Shown here piece after piece: positions 53,070 to 62,632 of a stretch of DNA of 64,000 bases. Where the stretch lies: the NCBI GenBank assembly GCA_004028505.1, contig MTKO01000070.1:1-64000 (forward strand). Direction: 5' to 3'. The notes beneath the pieces were generated by a model. The model was not told the origin of the DNA. It was given only the letters and a program-made list of their open reading frames with translations, and made no database searches. The first letter of the stretch is position 1; the number at the start of each line of letters is the position of its first letter. The position numbers and the translations under genes were made by a program. This DNA is from Candidatus Electrothrix aarhusensis. Its GTDB lineage: Bacteria; Desulfobacterota; Desulfobulbia; Desulfobulbales; Desulfobulbaceae.

Positions 53070-53860
53070 ACAAAATTTCCGTCTATATTATTGCGTGGAA
53101 TGAGGCTGATAAAATCCGCTCCGCTCTTAACTCCGTGCTATGGGCAGATGAGATCATCTTAGCTGACTCATATAGTGAAGATGAAACGGCAGCCATTGCC
53201 ACAGAGATGGGTGCTCGGGTCGAGCAGATTACATTTCGCGGTTTTGGCGATTTACGGAATCGGGCTATGGCCGCCTGCACCCATGACTGGATTTTTTCCT
53301 TAGATGCGGATGAGCGTTGCACCCCAGAGGCACGGGACGAAATTCTGGCCACAGTTGCTTTGGTCGATCCGGCAGATGCTTATTATATTCCTCGGCGAAA
53401 TTATTTTATGGGGCGTTGGATCAAGCATTCAGGTTTCTATCCAGACTATCGTCAGCCCCAGCTTTTTCGAAAAGGGGCCTTGCATTTTAAGACAGATGAC
53501 CCGGTGCATGAGGAGTATACAGTCCGATCTGACAAGCCGGTTGGTTATCTTTGTCAGCCCATTTGGCAGTTTCCCTATAAAAACCTGGAAGAAGTCGTTC
53601 ATAAAGCAAATCGATATTCGACATTAGGGGCGAAAAAATTGCAACAGCGCGGGCGGCGTGGCGGGATGCTAAAAGCCCTTGGACGCGGCCTATGGTCATT
53701 TTTTCACATGTACATCCTGAAAAAAGGCATCTTGGATGGCTGGCCTGGAGTCGTTATTGCGATCGGTAACTTTGAAGGAACTTGGTACAAATACGCCAAG
53801 CTTCATGAGTTGGAAGAAAATTGGCAGCCGCCTGATTCTCCTCCGTTACGAAGAGAATAA
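53066..53860 (+). CDS. Family 2 glycosyltransferase, LPS-core type (WaaE/KdtX-like)
   Basis: GT-A-fold enzyme: SVYIIAWNEADKIRSALNSV at the N-terminus, then FSLDADERCTPE with the metal-binding DxD region. The Asp-rich nucleotide site and the C-terminal tail LHFKTDDPVHEEY and PYKNLEEVVHKANRYS are like inner-core beta-1,4-glucosyltransferases. ATG at 53066 overlaps the cNMP stop (ATGA), linking it to pilB at the translational level, which is unusual for an LPS gene. A bidirectional terminator hairpin lies downstream. Confidence 0.88.
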   Translation: MNKISVYIIAWNEADKIRSALNSVLWADEIILADSYSEDETAAIATEMGARVEQITFRGFGDLRNRAMAACTHDWIFSLDADERCTPEARDEILATVALVDPADAYYIPRRNYFMGRWIKHSGFYPDYRQPQLFRKGALHFKTDDPVHEEYTVRSDKPVGYLCQPIWQFPYKNLEEVVHKANRYSTLGAKKLQQRGRRGGMLKALGRGLWSFFHMYILKKGILDGWPGVVIAIGNFEGTWYKYAKLHELEENWQPPDSPPLRRE

Positions 53861-53865
53861 AAAAC

Positions 53866-53895
53866 AAAAACCACCCCCTCCGGGCGTGGTTTTCT
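53866..53895. terminator. Bidirectional terminator hairpin
   Basis: AAAACCACCCCC and GGGCGTGGTTTT arms around TCC lie between converging glycosyltransferase genes. T-runs on both strands support use in both directions. Confidence 0.75.
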
Positions 53896-53977
53896 ACGAG
53901 TTTTTATACGAATGCAGTCGACTAAATAAAAGCGAATAAAAAGCGAAGGGGATATAAAAGGAGAAGGTGAGGGTTGC

Positions 53978-54762
53978 TTATAGATATGCATTTACTCCTT
54001 TTTCGCACCATGTCCTCTTTTGTTCAATGGTTTCCTCCAGCAGCCGGTCATTCTCCAGTAAATGGCTACGGTCATTTCTTGAGTGATAGAGATGGTAGGC
54101 CAAGGCGTTGAATTTAACACTTCTGCGCATGAGCCCATAGTTCAAAAGCCTTGCCGTAAATTCTGAGTCTTCTCTCCCCCAGCCAATAAAATCTTCATTA
54201 AAACCGTTAACTGCAAGGGCATTCTCACGCCAAAAGGCAAAGTTGCAGGTTCTGACCCCGTTCATTCCCCGATTTTTAAAAGAGATCAAACGCGAGAGGA
54301 AAGCCGAGCGCAAGCAGTTTTTCCTGTTTTCAACCCCTTTCTTGCAGAGGGTTTCTGGCATTCTTTTTCGGGCCAATACTTCTTCTGACAACCCTTCCTT
54401 AAGGAGTACTCTGGTTCCTTGGGCAAAGCAGCCGGGCTGGGCGAAATGGATATGGTCGGCTATAAAATGCTCTTCCATAATAATATCGCCGTCAATCAGG
54501 ACGATGTAATCGCCAGATGTCTTCGCTATCGCTTTGTTCCGGCTTGCTGAAAGTCTGAACCCCTTATCCTCCTGCCAGGAGTGGATCACCGGGATAGGTG
54601 AGTTTGCGGCAATCGCTGCAATCATTTTTCCGGTATCCGGCCTTGAGCGTCATCGGCAACAACGATCTCGACGGGTTTTTCTTTTTGGCTTAGTCCACTC
54701 AGCAAAGAAAGCTCTAAGGCCTCTTTCCAGTTATAGGTGGTTATAATGAGGCTGACCTTCAT
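53978..54762 (-). pseudogene. Family 2 glycosyltransferase, frame-disrupted
   Basis: N-terminal KVSLIITTYNWKEALELSL then IVVADDAQG, and in the next frame MIAAIAANSPIPVIHSWQED, FRLSASRNKAIAKTSGDYIV and the DGD metal motif in LIDGDIIM, followed by NFAFWRENALAVNGFNEDF. One added base near 54638 joins them through DAQGRDTGKMIAA. Repaired length is about 261 residues, typical of N-glycosyltransferase-like GT2 enzymes. The start at 54762 (ATG) is close to the stop of the upstream GT9 gene, with an alternative ATG at 54777 overlapping it. Sugar specificity is unknown. Confidence 0.85.
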
Positions 54763-54763
54763 T

Positions 54764-55953
54764 TCATGATATGTCATGGGAGTTTGTTTTTCGGTTCTGC
54801 TTCTGCTGCTCTTCGGACAACTCTCCCCCAAGGGTGAGACGTTGGCGTAAAAGAGAGAGTGCTGCTTCGTAGACCATTTCCGGGGAGATCTTGCGCATGC
54901 AGGAGCAATGTGAGCAGCTCCGCTTTCTGCATTCCAGGCAGTCAAGCTCCTCTGTCCGGATAATTCGATGCTTAATTTGATGCTTGCTTCCTCCCGGATT
55001 ATAGGGGCCGACTCTGCTCGGATGGGTAGGGCCAAAAAGAGCAACCACCGGTGTGCGTGCTAGGGCTGCTATGTGCATGGGGCCGGAGTCAAGACCGATA
55101 TAGAGAGAGGCATGCTGAATCAGAGCAGCTGACTGTGGAAGCGTCAGGCGACCGGCTGCAATAATCGGGTCTGTCTTCATCAAGCGAGCGATGGAGGTAA
55201 TATACTCCGTGTCCTGCGGGCTTCCTCCAAATACCACTAGTAGACCTTGCTTCTGTAGTTTATCGGCGAGAGTGGCCCAATACTCAATCGGCCAAAATTT
55301 GGTCTGCCAACGCGCTGCTGGGTTGGCATAAATAAGGGGAGAGGGCTCAGTAGTCTCAGCAGTCTCAACCGTATGGGAGAGAAGATGGGGATGAAGAAAT
55401 TGTTGCAGAGCTTGGCGCTCTTCTTCTCCGGTGCAGAGATGAAAATCCTCATCCGCCACCTTGATCCCCAGATAGGTACAGAAGAACAAATTTTTATCCT
55501 GAGCATGCACTGTTGTCTTAGGAATATCAATGAGGTGCTCCTGAAAAAAGGTATTCAGCTCTTTGGCTTGGCTGAACCCCACTCGCCGACCGCAGGGTTG
55601 GTGCGCCCCAGCAGGCCGCTGCGAAAAGAGGCATGCAGGTCAAGGATCAGATCGTATGGCTTTTGCTGAAATTCTCTGTGTAATTTTTGCAAGGTACTGA
55701 TTGTTGCCTTGAAGGCCTTGGAAAATGCCCATCGGCCCGCCTGTGGATCGCTGGTAGAAGGGATTTGAATAGGGTAGACGGCGTCAATGCTGTCATCTGC
55801 TTGTAATAAAGGGGCAAAGGATTGTTGAGCAATCCAGCCAATAAAACAGTTGGGAAAACAGCGTTTGATGGCATGGGCAACTGGCAGGGTATGGACGATG
55901 TCTCCCAGCGAACTGGGCTTAATAATCAGGATGCGTTTATTGTTCAGCAACAT
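54764..55953 (-). pseudogene. Heptosyltransferase-type family 9 glycosyltransferase, frame-disrupted
   Basis: GT9 enzymes add heptose to the LPS inner core. The 5' piece has ILIIKPSSLGDIVHTLPVA and DLILDLHASFRSGLLGRTN. The 3' piece continues with RVGFSQAKELNTFFQEHL, AARWQTKFWPIEYWATLADK, LIQHASLYIGLDSGPMHIA and FGPTHPSRVGPY. One missing base near 55595 separates them. Repaired length is about 396 residues, slightly long. It carries a cysteine-rich stretch (DCLECRKRSCSHCSCM) near the end, as in some ADP-heptose:LPS heptosyltransferases. It overlaps the O-antigen ligase gene by 17 bases at its start. Confidence 0.9.
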
Positions 55954-58549
55954 GTTGCCGTATTACCCTCAGGCTTATCTTCAGTCTCTTCCGGCTCTTC
56001 AGCCTTTCAGCATTTTTAGCCAGTGCGATGAGTTTTTGCACAGCATCCGCAACGGTCGGGAGGTTATCAGATTTTTTTTCTGTCATTGCCGGGCGATTTC
56101 CATTTTGTTCCTCCTGCATAAAATCATCCAGGATTTTCTCGACAGCCTCGGTAATAGCCTGGACATTATTGGCCGGTACAGCCAAATGACCATGTGCTGT
56201 GAGCATGCTCTCCAGTTCCTCGTTTTTGTACACCAAGCCGATGATTGGACGTCCGGTCAGGAGGTATTCATAAACTTTGGAGGGGATGGTCTCACAGGAA
56301 AAATAGATAAGATTCTGGATGACCAGCAGGCAATCGGTCTGCTGCATGGCTGCCAGGGCTTCTTGTCTTGATACGGTTCCATGGCGAATAACGAGATCGC
56401 AAAGCTCAAGTTGCTCCATTTCACGTTCGGAATCTTCGTCAAAAGAGCCGTACACATCCACCTGCACTTTTTCCCGGAACCTCTCACGGTCTGCGTTTCG
56501 GATGAGAATTTGCTGCAGGGCTTGAAAAAAAGTCACCAAATTACGGGTTCCTGCCAAAGAACCGAAATGGGCAAAATGACAACGCGTTCCTTTCGTAAAT
56601 TGCTGCTGGAAAAGATTCGGTATTGAGCCGGGGTAGATAACAGCTCCGTGACATTGTCCTTCGGTCCTACTGCTGCAATGCTGCATCGCTGCATGGACGA
56701 GAAAGACAAAGGCGTCTGCCTGCTGGCATATCTTTTTTTCAAGTGCCTTGTAGACCTGCAAAACTCTCCTGCCTCGCCGCCAGCCGTGATCATGCACCAA
56801 AGGATCTTGGGTTTCAGCAATCCAGGTGCAACCGGTCCAGTGTTTGATCAGCAGGGCTGCAACATGGGCCGATGCAGAACCGCCGGTGGAATAGACAACT
56901 TCCGGGCGCAGCTGACGACAGAGCAGGAATCCACGCAAGGAGGCGAAAAAACACCAGGACCATTCACTCTCCATATTGATGATGATTTTTTCCAGGAGAT
57001 AAAGAGGGAAAATTGGCACCATACAGATGGTCTCAACCAACTTGAATTGCCAACGTTTATGGAGATGTTTTCGGAGGAAATGGCGCAATTCAAAACGGAT
57101 CCCTGATGGAGCAATACTGAGGGTTCTGTAATGTATCCATCGTTCTGAAGGCTTGCCGACCGGGCCACTGAGCAGAATAGGCTCAATCCCCTGTTCACGA
57201 AAAAAAAGCAATCGATCGTCAATATGCTGAGAACAGGCCGAGCCTGGAATATTGGCTCGATAAGAAAGGATCAGCCAGCATTTTTTACGCTTTTTTCCGG
57301 CAAGAAATTCCCGGAGCCGTTGATCGGGTTTTTCTTTATACAGGGCAGCTGTCATAACGACAAAGAAGAAGGCGGTTTGGTAGACCGTAAGATAGGATTC
57401 CGCCAGCATAATGACGAGAAAAAAAATGGGCAGGGCTATGCGAATTCGTCGATAGTTATCCAGGAGCAGTTTTGCCTGCACGAACATGACGATAAATATC
57501 AGTAAAAATAAAAGGATGCCTGTTGCACCGAGCATGGCACCTATCAACATATACTGATTATGTGGGTTATCTGTTGCGATGCTGGTCGGACTTCTTTTGT
57601 GGTTGACCTCGGCATAGGCAGACTGAAAATCACCGGTTCCTACTCCGAGCCAAGGATGATGTCGGATTATTTCAAGAGAATTTTGGAAGAACAGGAGCCG
57701 CATGCCCACCGAGGTATCAGGATTTTTTTTAAAACCTTCTATTTCCTGTTGGGCTGTATTGACTCGTTGTTGGAAAGTTGGGCTGTAGAGGTAACCTGTT
57801 ATGCAGATTGTGGGCAGGAGTAATAAGGCAGCTAATGTTGCCTTGAGCCAATTTTTGGCAAAGATTTGAAAGAGCAGCAGACCCATCAGGACAAGGAAAA
57901 CCGCTTGTCCAGTCCTGCCCTCTGTCATAAACATGTTCACCGCCATCAAACTGGCAAGGCCAAATAATACGGCTTGGACAACAGGAAGTCGTTGCCCAGC
58001 CCGACCCCAGATCGCCTCGTGTAAGACCAAGTACGTGGCAAAGGCCAGGAGAGGATTATAGATAACGTGAAAGGTCTTGGGAGTGAGGTGCGTCGGGCTG
58101 ACATCGGCATAATGGACCATGCTGAACCGGACCAGAAAGGTGATGCCCATAGCCAGCGTCATTCCCGCCAGAAAGGCATACAGATAGAGCAGACGGTGCC
58201 GATACGTTGCTGTGGTTAGAAAAACAGGCAGCAAGGCAAGCTTCCATTGATCTTTCAATACCTCGATTCCTGTAACCAAGTTATCAGTCCAGAGAAGTCC
58301 CAGGCAGAGCAGGGCGAGAAAAGCAAGAACGGCAACCGCAACCGGGTTGGAAAAGATCTCAACGCCTTTTTCCGCGAACCGTCCCTCAAGCACCCAGAGC
58401 AGGAAAATCAGAATCGCCAGCACGGATACCGCTGATGTGGAGAGGGGCAGAGCAAAGGCCAGCAGGGCTGGCAGCAGGCTGTTGATCTGGCCGACTCGGT
58501 CTCGGAAGGAGTAGGCCTGGGGACTTTTCTGTTCGTGTGTCGAGTTCAT
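55937..58549 (-). CDS. O-antigen ligase (WaaL/Wzy-type) fused to a glycosyltransferase-like domain
   Basis: 870 residues. The N-terminal ~420 residues hold about ten to twelve membrane helices and the Wzy_C loop region (NPDTSVGMRLLFFQNSLEII, then HPWLGVGTGDFQSAY and NPHNQYM), typical of O-antigen ligases and polymerases. The remaining ~450 residues form a GT-B-like glycosyltransferase (CWLILSYRANIPGSACSQHI at the start, VVYSTGGSASAHVAALLIK, and the donor-side FSCETIPSKVYEYLLTGRPI). The joint is at about residue 425. Such a fusion is unusual; it may be real, or two genes whose boundary was lost through an indel. The stop overlaps the GT9 start. Confidence 0.78.
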   Translation of the reverse strand: MNSTHEQKSPQAYSFRDRVGQINSLLPALLAFALPLSTSAVSVLAILIFLLWVLEGRFAEKGVEIFSNPVAVAVLAFLALLCLGLLWTDNLVTGIEVLKDQWKLALLPVFLTTATYRHRLLYLYAFLAGMTLAMGITFLVRFSMVHYADVSPTHLTPKTFHVIYNPLLAFATYLVLHEAIWGRAGQRLPVVQAVLFGLASLMAVNMFMTEGRTGQAVFLVLMGLLLFQIFAKNWLKATLAALLLLPTICITGYLYSPTFQQRVNTAQQEIEGFKKNPDTSVGMRLLFFQNSLEIIRHHPWLGVGTGDFQSAYAEVNHKRSPTSIATDNPHNQYMLIGAMLGATGILLFLLIFIVMFVQAKLLLDNYRRIRIALPIFFLVIMLAESYLTVYQTAFFFVVMTAALYKEKPDQRLREFLAGKKRKKCWLILSYRANIPGSACSQHIDDRLLFFREQGIEPILLSGPVGKPSERWIHYRTLSIAPSGIRFELRHFLRKHLHKRWQFKLVETICMVPIFPLYLLEKIIINMESEWSWCFFASLRGFLLCRQLRPEVVYSTGGSASAHVAALLIKHWTGCTWIAETQDPLVHDHGWRRGRRVLQVYKALEKKICQQADAFVFLVHAAMQHCSSRTEGQCHGAVIYPGSIPNLFQQQFTKGTRCHFAHFGSLAGTRNLVTFFQALQQILIRNADRERFREKVQVDVYGSFDEDSEREMEQLELCDLVIRHGTVSRQEALAAMQQTDCLLVIQNLIYFSCETIPSKVYEYLLTGRPIIGLVYKNEELESMLTAHGHLAVPANNVQAITEAVEKILDDFMQEEQNGNRPAMTEKKSDNLPTVADAVQKLIALAKNAERLKSRKRLKISLRVIRQHVAEQ

Positions 58550-58570
58550 CGATGCTTTTGCTGCACTTGG

Positions 58571-60304
58571 CTATCTGTCGGCATACTGCATGCTGTATAA
58601 ACCTTCATAGACACCATGTTGCTCCAGCAGGTTCTCATGGGTTCCCTCTTCCACCAGCCGTCCGTTCTGCATGACAATGATTCGGTCGGCATTCTTGATC
58701 GTGGAGAGGCGATGAGCAATAACAATAGTGGTCCGGTTTTTCATCAGATTGTCCAAGGCCTTTTGGACCTTGCGCTCTGATTCGGTGTCCAAGGCTGAGG
58801 TGGCTTCATCCAATACCAGGATCGGGGCATCTTTGAGAATAGCCCGGGCAATGGAGACCCGCTGGCGTTGGCCCCCGGAAAGGCGGGTTCCTGATTCACC
58901 GATTACGGTGTCAAAACCTTTTGGCAGCGCCTCAATAAACTCCAGAGCAAAGGCGGCTTCAGCTGCCTGCTGGATTTCTTCTTCAGTGCAGTTTGGGCTG
59001 CCGTAGCCGATATTATTGCGCACGGTATCGTTGAACAAAATGGTTTGCTGGGTTACCAGCGCGATCTGGTTTCGCAGAGAGTGCAGGGTCAGGTCTCGGA
59101 TATCATGCCCGTCAATACGCACAGCTCCTTGGGTTACATCGTGAAACCTGGGAATAAGACTAGCTAAGGTCGTCTTGCCACCACCGGAAGGGCCGACAAC
59201 AGCAAGGATTTCTCCTTGGGCAACCTTGAGCTGGATATCCCGCAGCACCGGTTCTTCCTTGTTATAGGAAAAGGTGACCTTGTCAAAGGTAATAGCATTA
59301 TGAAAACCAGGCAGTACCGTACCATTCTGTTTTTCTTTTATTTCTGGTTCAATGTCGAGCAGATCAAAGATACGGATTGCAGCGGCCATGCCGGACTGGA
59401 TCGTTGAGTTGATCTTGCTTACGCCTTTGACGGGCTCGTAGAGCATAATTAATGCGGTCAAGAAGGCCATAAAGGTACCCGGTGTTGAATTGCCGCCAAG
59501 TACCTGCATGCCGCCGAACCAAATAATGAGAGCCATGCCAATTCCGCCGAGAAGCTCAATCAGGGGATGTGAAAGGCTGCGGAATTTGGTTTCGGTCATC
59601 AGGGTGTCAAAGAGGTATTGCATCTTTTTGCCGAAAAGCTTTTTTTCCTGTTCCTCCATGCAAAAGGCCTTAACGATTCTGACTCCTCGAATGGTCTCAT
59701 TGAGAAAGTCACTGGCCTCGCCCATGCCCTGCTGGTAGTTGGTGCTGATTCGACGAAATTTTTTCCCGAAGACCACAATAGGAACTGCAGCCATAGGAAT
59801 AAAGATCAGAGAGACAAAGGCCAGTCGCCAATCCATATAAAAAATAACGCCGAGCAGGCCGCATACGGTAAAAAAATCCCGTAGCAGGTGAATCAGGGCA
59901 TGGGATACGGACCCTTGAAGCATGCTGACATCGTTCATGATTCTTGATATGAGCTCGCCAGTGGAATTCTTATGAAAGAACCCCATAGACAGCTCATTGA
60001 GGTGGCTGTAGATGCTATTGCGCAGATCTTTGATCACGCATTGTCCAATCCATTCAAGCAGGTAGGAATAGATAAAATAAAAAAATCCTTTAATCAGGAA
60101 AATAACCAGCAAAGCGACCGGCAGCAGGGTCAGCCATTCTTCATTTTTTTCGTAAAAAATTTTATCAAGCAACGGTTTGACCATGTAGGCTTGGGCCGCG
60201 TTGAAGCCAGCAACAATAATCATTGCCAGCATGGAGATAAGCAATTTTTTCCTGTACGGTTGCATGACCTGGTACAGGCGAGTGAGTATGGTTTTATTTG
60301 TCAT
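58571..60304 (-). CDS. msbA: MsbA-like lipid A export ABC transporter
   Basis: Half-transporter with a six-helix type IV exporter domain (ELSMGFFHKNSTGELISRIM and FSLLFNDTVR-like coupling) and an ATPase domain: Walker A VVGPSGGGKTTLASLIP, ABC signature SGTRLSGGQRQRVSIAR, Walker B PILVLDEATSALD and the H-loop AHRLSTIKNADRI. It flips core lipid A across the inner membrane, matching the neighbouring LPS glycosyltransferases and O-antigen ligase. Length 577 is normal. Its ATG overlaps a TGA of a short upstream minus-strand frame (DIIGNKRVRDLLKAEQN), suggesting coupling, and no ribosome-binding site is seen. Confidence 0.93.
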   Translation of the reverse strand: MTNKTILTRLYQVMQPYRKKLLISMLAMIIVAGFNAAQAYMVKPLLDKIFYEKNEEWLTLLPVALLVIFLIKGFFYFIYSYLLEWIGQCVIKDLRNSIYSHLNELSMGFFHKNSTGELISRIMNDVSMLQGSVSHALIHLLRDFFTVCGLLGVIFYMDWRLAFVSLIFIPMAAVPIVVFGKKFRRISTNYQQGMGEASDFLNETIRGVRIVKAFCMEEQEKKLFGKKMQYLFDTLMTETKFRSLSHPLIELLGGIGMALIIWFGGMQVLGGNSTPGTFMAFLTALIMLYEPVKGVSKINSTIQSGMAAAIRIFDLLDIEPEIKEKQNGTVLPGFHNAITFDKVTFSYNKEEPVLRDIQLKVAQGEILAVVGPSGGGKTTLASLIPRFHDVTQGAVRIDGHDIRDLTLHSLRNQIALVTQQTILFNDTVRNNIGYGSPNCTEEEIQQAAEAAFALEFIEALPKGFDTVIGESGTRLSGGQRQRVSIARAILKDAPILVLDEATSALDTESERKVQKALDNLMKNRTTIVIAHRLSTIKNADRIIVMQNGRLVEEGTHENLLEQHGVYEGLYSMQYADR

Positions 60305-60500
60305 AGAATAACATCGTTTTTTTCGAAGGCATTTTGCTCCGCCTTGAGCAGATCCCTTACTCTCTTATTCCCGATGATATCCCTCAATGATATATATGGG
60401 GAAGCACGGAAAACCGGCAGCTGAGGAGGCCGGGAAGATGTATTGATACAGATGATGGGAACCTATATTATGCCTTGGCAAAGATCAAGTAAATAGTAGG
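60305..60500. other. Intergenic region upstream of msbA
   Basis: The minus strand here has an open frame ending in LLKAEQNAFEKNDVIL and then TGA overlapping the msbA ATG. It lacks a standard start codon except TTG near 60392. It may be the 3' end of a damaged small gene or a leader peptide. Confidence 0.35.
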
Positions 60501-60632
60501 ATGCCGGTAAAAATAGCCGGGAGAAAGATCGGCGATAAGATACAGTTTCAAGTACAGCTTAAAGTGGAGAAGGAAAGCAGGTATCCAGGGAAGATTAAGC
60601 TACAGGTTGAAGGTTTATCGTGGAGGGTGTAG
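60501..60632 (+). CDS. Possible 43-residue protein
   Basis: Frame from ATG at 60501, right after two in-frame TAG codons, to TAG at 60632: MPVKIAGRKIGDKIQFQVQL, then KVEKESRYPGKIKLQVEG and LSWRV. The alternating basic and hydrophobic residues look like a small beta barrel or strand-rich peptide and the codon usage seems coding-like. There is no clear ribosome-binding site, so this stays tentative. It sits 76 bases before the BamE-like lipoprotein start. Confidence 0.35.
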   Translation: MPVKIAGRKIGDKIQFQVQLKVEKESRYPGKIKLQVEGLSWRV

Positions 60633-60708
60633 AATATGCCGCTGCTGTCTACGGTTATAAGCTTTGATCTGTATCTTACTGAAATTTTCCGAGCGGAGTC
60701 CATCTCTC

Positions 60709-61086
60709 ATGCAACGCTTTATTTTCTCAATCCTTGCTACTCTTTTACTCCTTGTTGGCTGCTCCTCAAAACCGGTTCGCCATTTGGCTTCAGATGCCGC
60801 TTTGATTGAGCCGAGCAAGTCGACACGACAGGATGTGGTGCGCTATCTTGGGCAGCCTGACAGACGTCGAAGCCTTTCTCCCGGTGTGGAGGAGTATGTC
60901 TACTATAACGAGCGCAAAGGTTTTTTGGGCGGCCTGCCCTTTGTTGGCAAGCTGGCTGACCCTACCAGCTATGAAATGATCCAGGTCACTCTGGATGGCG
61001 ACATGGTGACGGATTGTGATTTTCTGGTCCATAAAGAAGACGATGAGGACTGGGCGACCGACTCTAGTGGAGATGAACTTCCGTGA
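60709..61086 (+). CDS. BamE/OmlA-like outer-membrane lipoprotein
   Basis: Signal peptide with lipobox [11 protein letters not shown], so lipid-anchored to the outer membrane. The region [19 protein letters not shown] fits the SmpA/OmlA (BamE-like) pattern in which a helix pair precedes a beta sheet; these proteins assist outer-membrane protein assembly. The acidic tail ([16 protein letters not shown]) is unusual. ATG at 60709 is preferred to an in-frame ATG at 60664 that would add a non-secretory extension. It overlaps pcm by four bases. Confidence 0.72.
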   Translation: MQRFIFSILATLLLLVGCSSKPVRHLASDAALIEPSKSTRQDVVRYLGQPDRRRSLSPGVEEYVYYNERKGFLGGLPFVGKLADPTSYEMIQVTLDGDMVTDCDFLVHKEDDEDWATDSSGDELP

Positions 61087-61739
61087 GTGCAAGCTCTCTC
61101 TCAGCTTTTGCCATTCACCGGCAGCGAATGATGGAAACCCTTGTTGAGCGTGGTATTCAGGATTCTGCGACGCTGCGTGCTATGAATGAGGTGCCTCGAC
61201 ATCAGTTTGTTGAAGATGCTATGCAGGCCCGATCCTACGGGGAATTCCCTCTGCCTATAGGGTCTAACCAAACAATTTCTCAGCCTTTTGTTGTTGCTAT
61301 GATGACGCAAGCTCTTCAGCTTCAGGGGCATGAACGGGTGCTGGAGATAGGTACCGGGTCTGGTTATCAAGCAGCGGTGCTTTCTCGTCTCTGTAAACGG
61401 GTATACACTGTTGAGCGAATTCATTCCCTGCTGGGGCGTGCGCGCAAGGTCTTTGATCAATTGCATTATTATAATATTATTTCCTGCATAGATGACGGCA
61501 CTGTCGGCTGGCCCGATCAGTCCCCTTTTGACGCAGTCTTAGTGACTGCGGGTGGCCCGAAAATTCCCGAGCCCCTGATAGAGCAGTTGGCAGATCCGGG
61601 GAGAATGGTTATGCCGGTGGGAACACAGGAAGAGCAGGAATTACAACTTCTGGAGAAGCGCAACAGAAGAATTCGGATTCAATCTATCGGGCATGTTCGC
61701 TTTGTCAACCTGATAGGGGAACATGGCTGGAGAGAATAG
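61083..61739 (+). CDS. pcm: Protein-L-isoaspartate O-methyltransferase
   Basis: Repairs isoaspartyl residues by SAM-dependent methylation. Start GTG at 61083 overlaps the upstream lipoprotein stop (GTGA). Recognisable blocks: [40 protein letters not shown], the SAM site [19 protein letters not shown], and [20 protein letters not shown]. Length 218 is normal. The frame is intact. Confidence 0.95.
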   Translation: MSASSLSAFAIHRQRMMETLVERGIQDSATLRAMNEVPRHQFVEDAMQARSYGEFPLPIGSNQTISQPFVVAMMTQALQLQGHERVLEIGTGSGYQAAVLSRLCKRVYTVERIHSLLGRARKVFDQLHYYNIISCIDDGTVGWPDQSPFDAVLVTAGGPKIPEPLIEQLADPGRMVMPVGTQEEQELQLLEKRNRRIRIQSIGHVRFVNLIGEHGWRE

Positions 61740-61754
61740 GATGGAGAAAAAAGG

Positions 61755-62495
61755 ATGGAGATGAAGGAAGAGAATAATAGGCGGAAAGAGCAGGAGGAGC
61801 AGGAAGCGGGATTGAGCTCTGAAAAGAAAAAAAAGCCTGGTCCAGTTCGTCGTCTGTATGACTGGATGCTGAGCTGGGCAGACAGTCGCTATGGGCTGCA
61901 TGCTCTGGTTATTATTTCGTTTGCCGAGTCCAGCTTTTTCCCCATTCCTCCTGATGTGTTGCTGATTGCCTTGGTGCTCGGAGCAAGCACTCGTTGGTAC
62001 AAGTTTGCCTTCTGGTGTACTCTGGCTTCAGTGGTTGGAGGAGTGGCTGGTTATGGAATTGGAGTCTTCGGCTGGGAGACGATTGGGCAATGGATTGTGC
62101 AACATATTGCTCATATGGAGCTGACGGAAGTGAATGGTCGCATGGATATCGCTCTGCCAGCCTATCTTGTTACCGGTATGGGCAGTTCATTAGGCGGCGA
62201 GTACCTCTTTCAGGTATACGATCACTGGAATGCTTGGATTGTCTTTGTCTTTGGTTTGACGCCTTTGCCCTATAAACTGGTCACTATTACCGCTGGCGTG
62301 GCCCGAGTCAACCTACCGGTCTTTTTGATTGCCTCGATTCTTTCCCGGGCCTTACGCTTTTTTCTTGTGGCCTGGATCCTCAGTAAATGGGGAGACCCTG
62401 CTCGGCGTTTTATTGATCGCTATTTTAATCTGCTCACCATTGCCTTTATTGTTTTGTTGCTTGGAGGATTTTTAGTTTTAAAGCTGGTTATGTAG
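61755..62495 (+). CDS. YqaA-type DedA-family membrane protein
   Basis: VTT/SNARE-associated family. A charged N-terminus (MEMKEENNRRKEQEEQEAGL) is followed by RRLYDWMLSWADSRYGLHAL and the FAESSFFPIPPDVLLIALVL motif, typical of the YqaA group within the DedA superfamily. TPLPYKLVTITAGVARVNLP and LSRALRFFLVAWILSKWGD form the conserved re-entrant loop. About four to five TM helices. Related proteins transport polyprenyl phosphates; this one's substrate is not established. It starts 15 bases after pcm. Confidence 0.88.
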   Translation: MEMKEENNRRKEQEEQEAGLSSEKKKKPGPVRRLYDWMLSWADSRYGLHALVIISFAESSFFPIPPDVLLIALVLGASTRWYKFAFWCTLASVVGGVAGYGIGVFGWETIGQWIVQHIAHMELTEVNGRMDIALPAYLVTGMGSSLGGEYLFQVYDHWNAWIVFVFGLTPLPYKLVTITAGVARVNLPVFLIASILSRALRFFLVAWILSKWGDPARRFIDRYFNLLTIAFIVLLLGGFLVLKLVM

Positions 62496-62584
62496 CTTTG
62501 ACTAACGGTTATCTTTTTGTGATGATTTGATAACGGTTAGGCTTGGAGGGGGAGATATTATTTCATGATCGTGCTCGTTTTCTC

Positions 62585-62612
62585 TTGACCAAAAAAGTGT
62601 CGCTGGTATTAT
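62585..62612 (+). promoter_or_regulatory. tRNA promoter
   Basis: TTGACC (-35) and TATTAT (-10) with 16-base spacing, about 20 bases before the tRNA. Confidence 0.65.
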
Positions 62613-62632
62613 AGACTGTTTGTGTTAATTGG

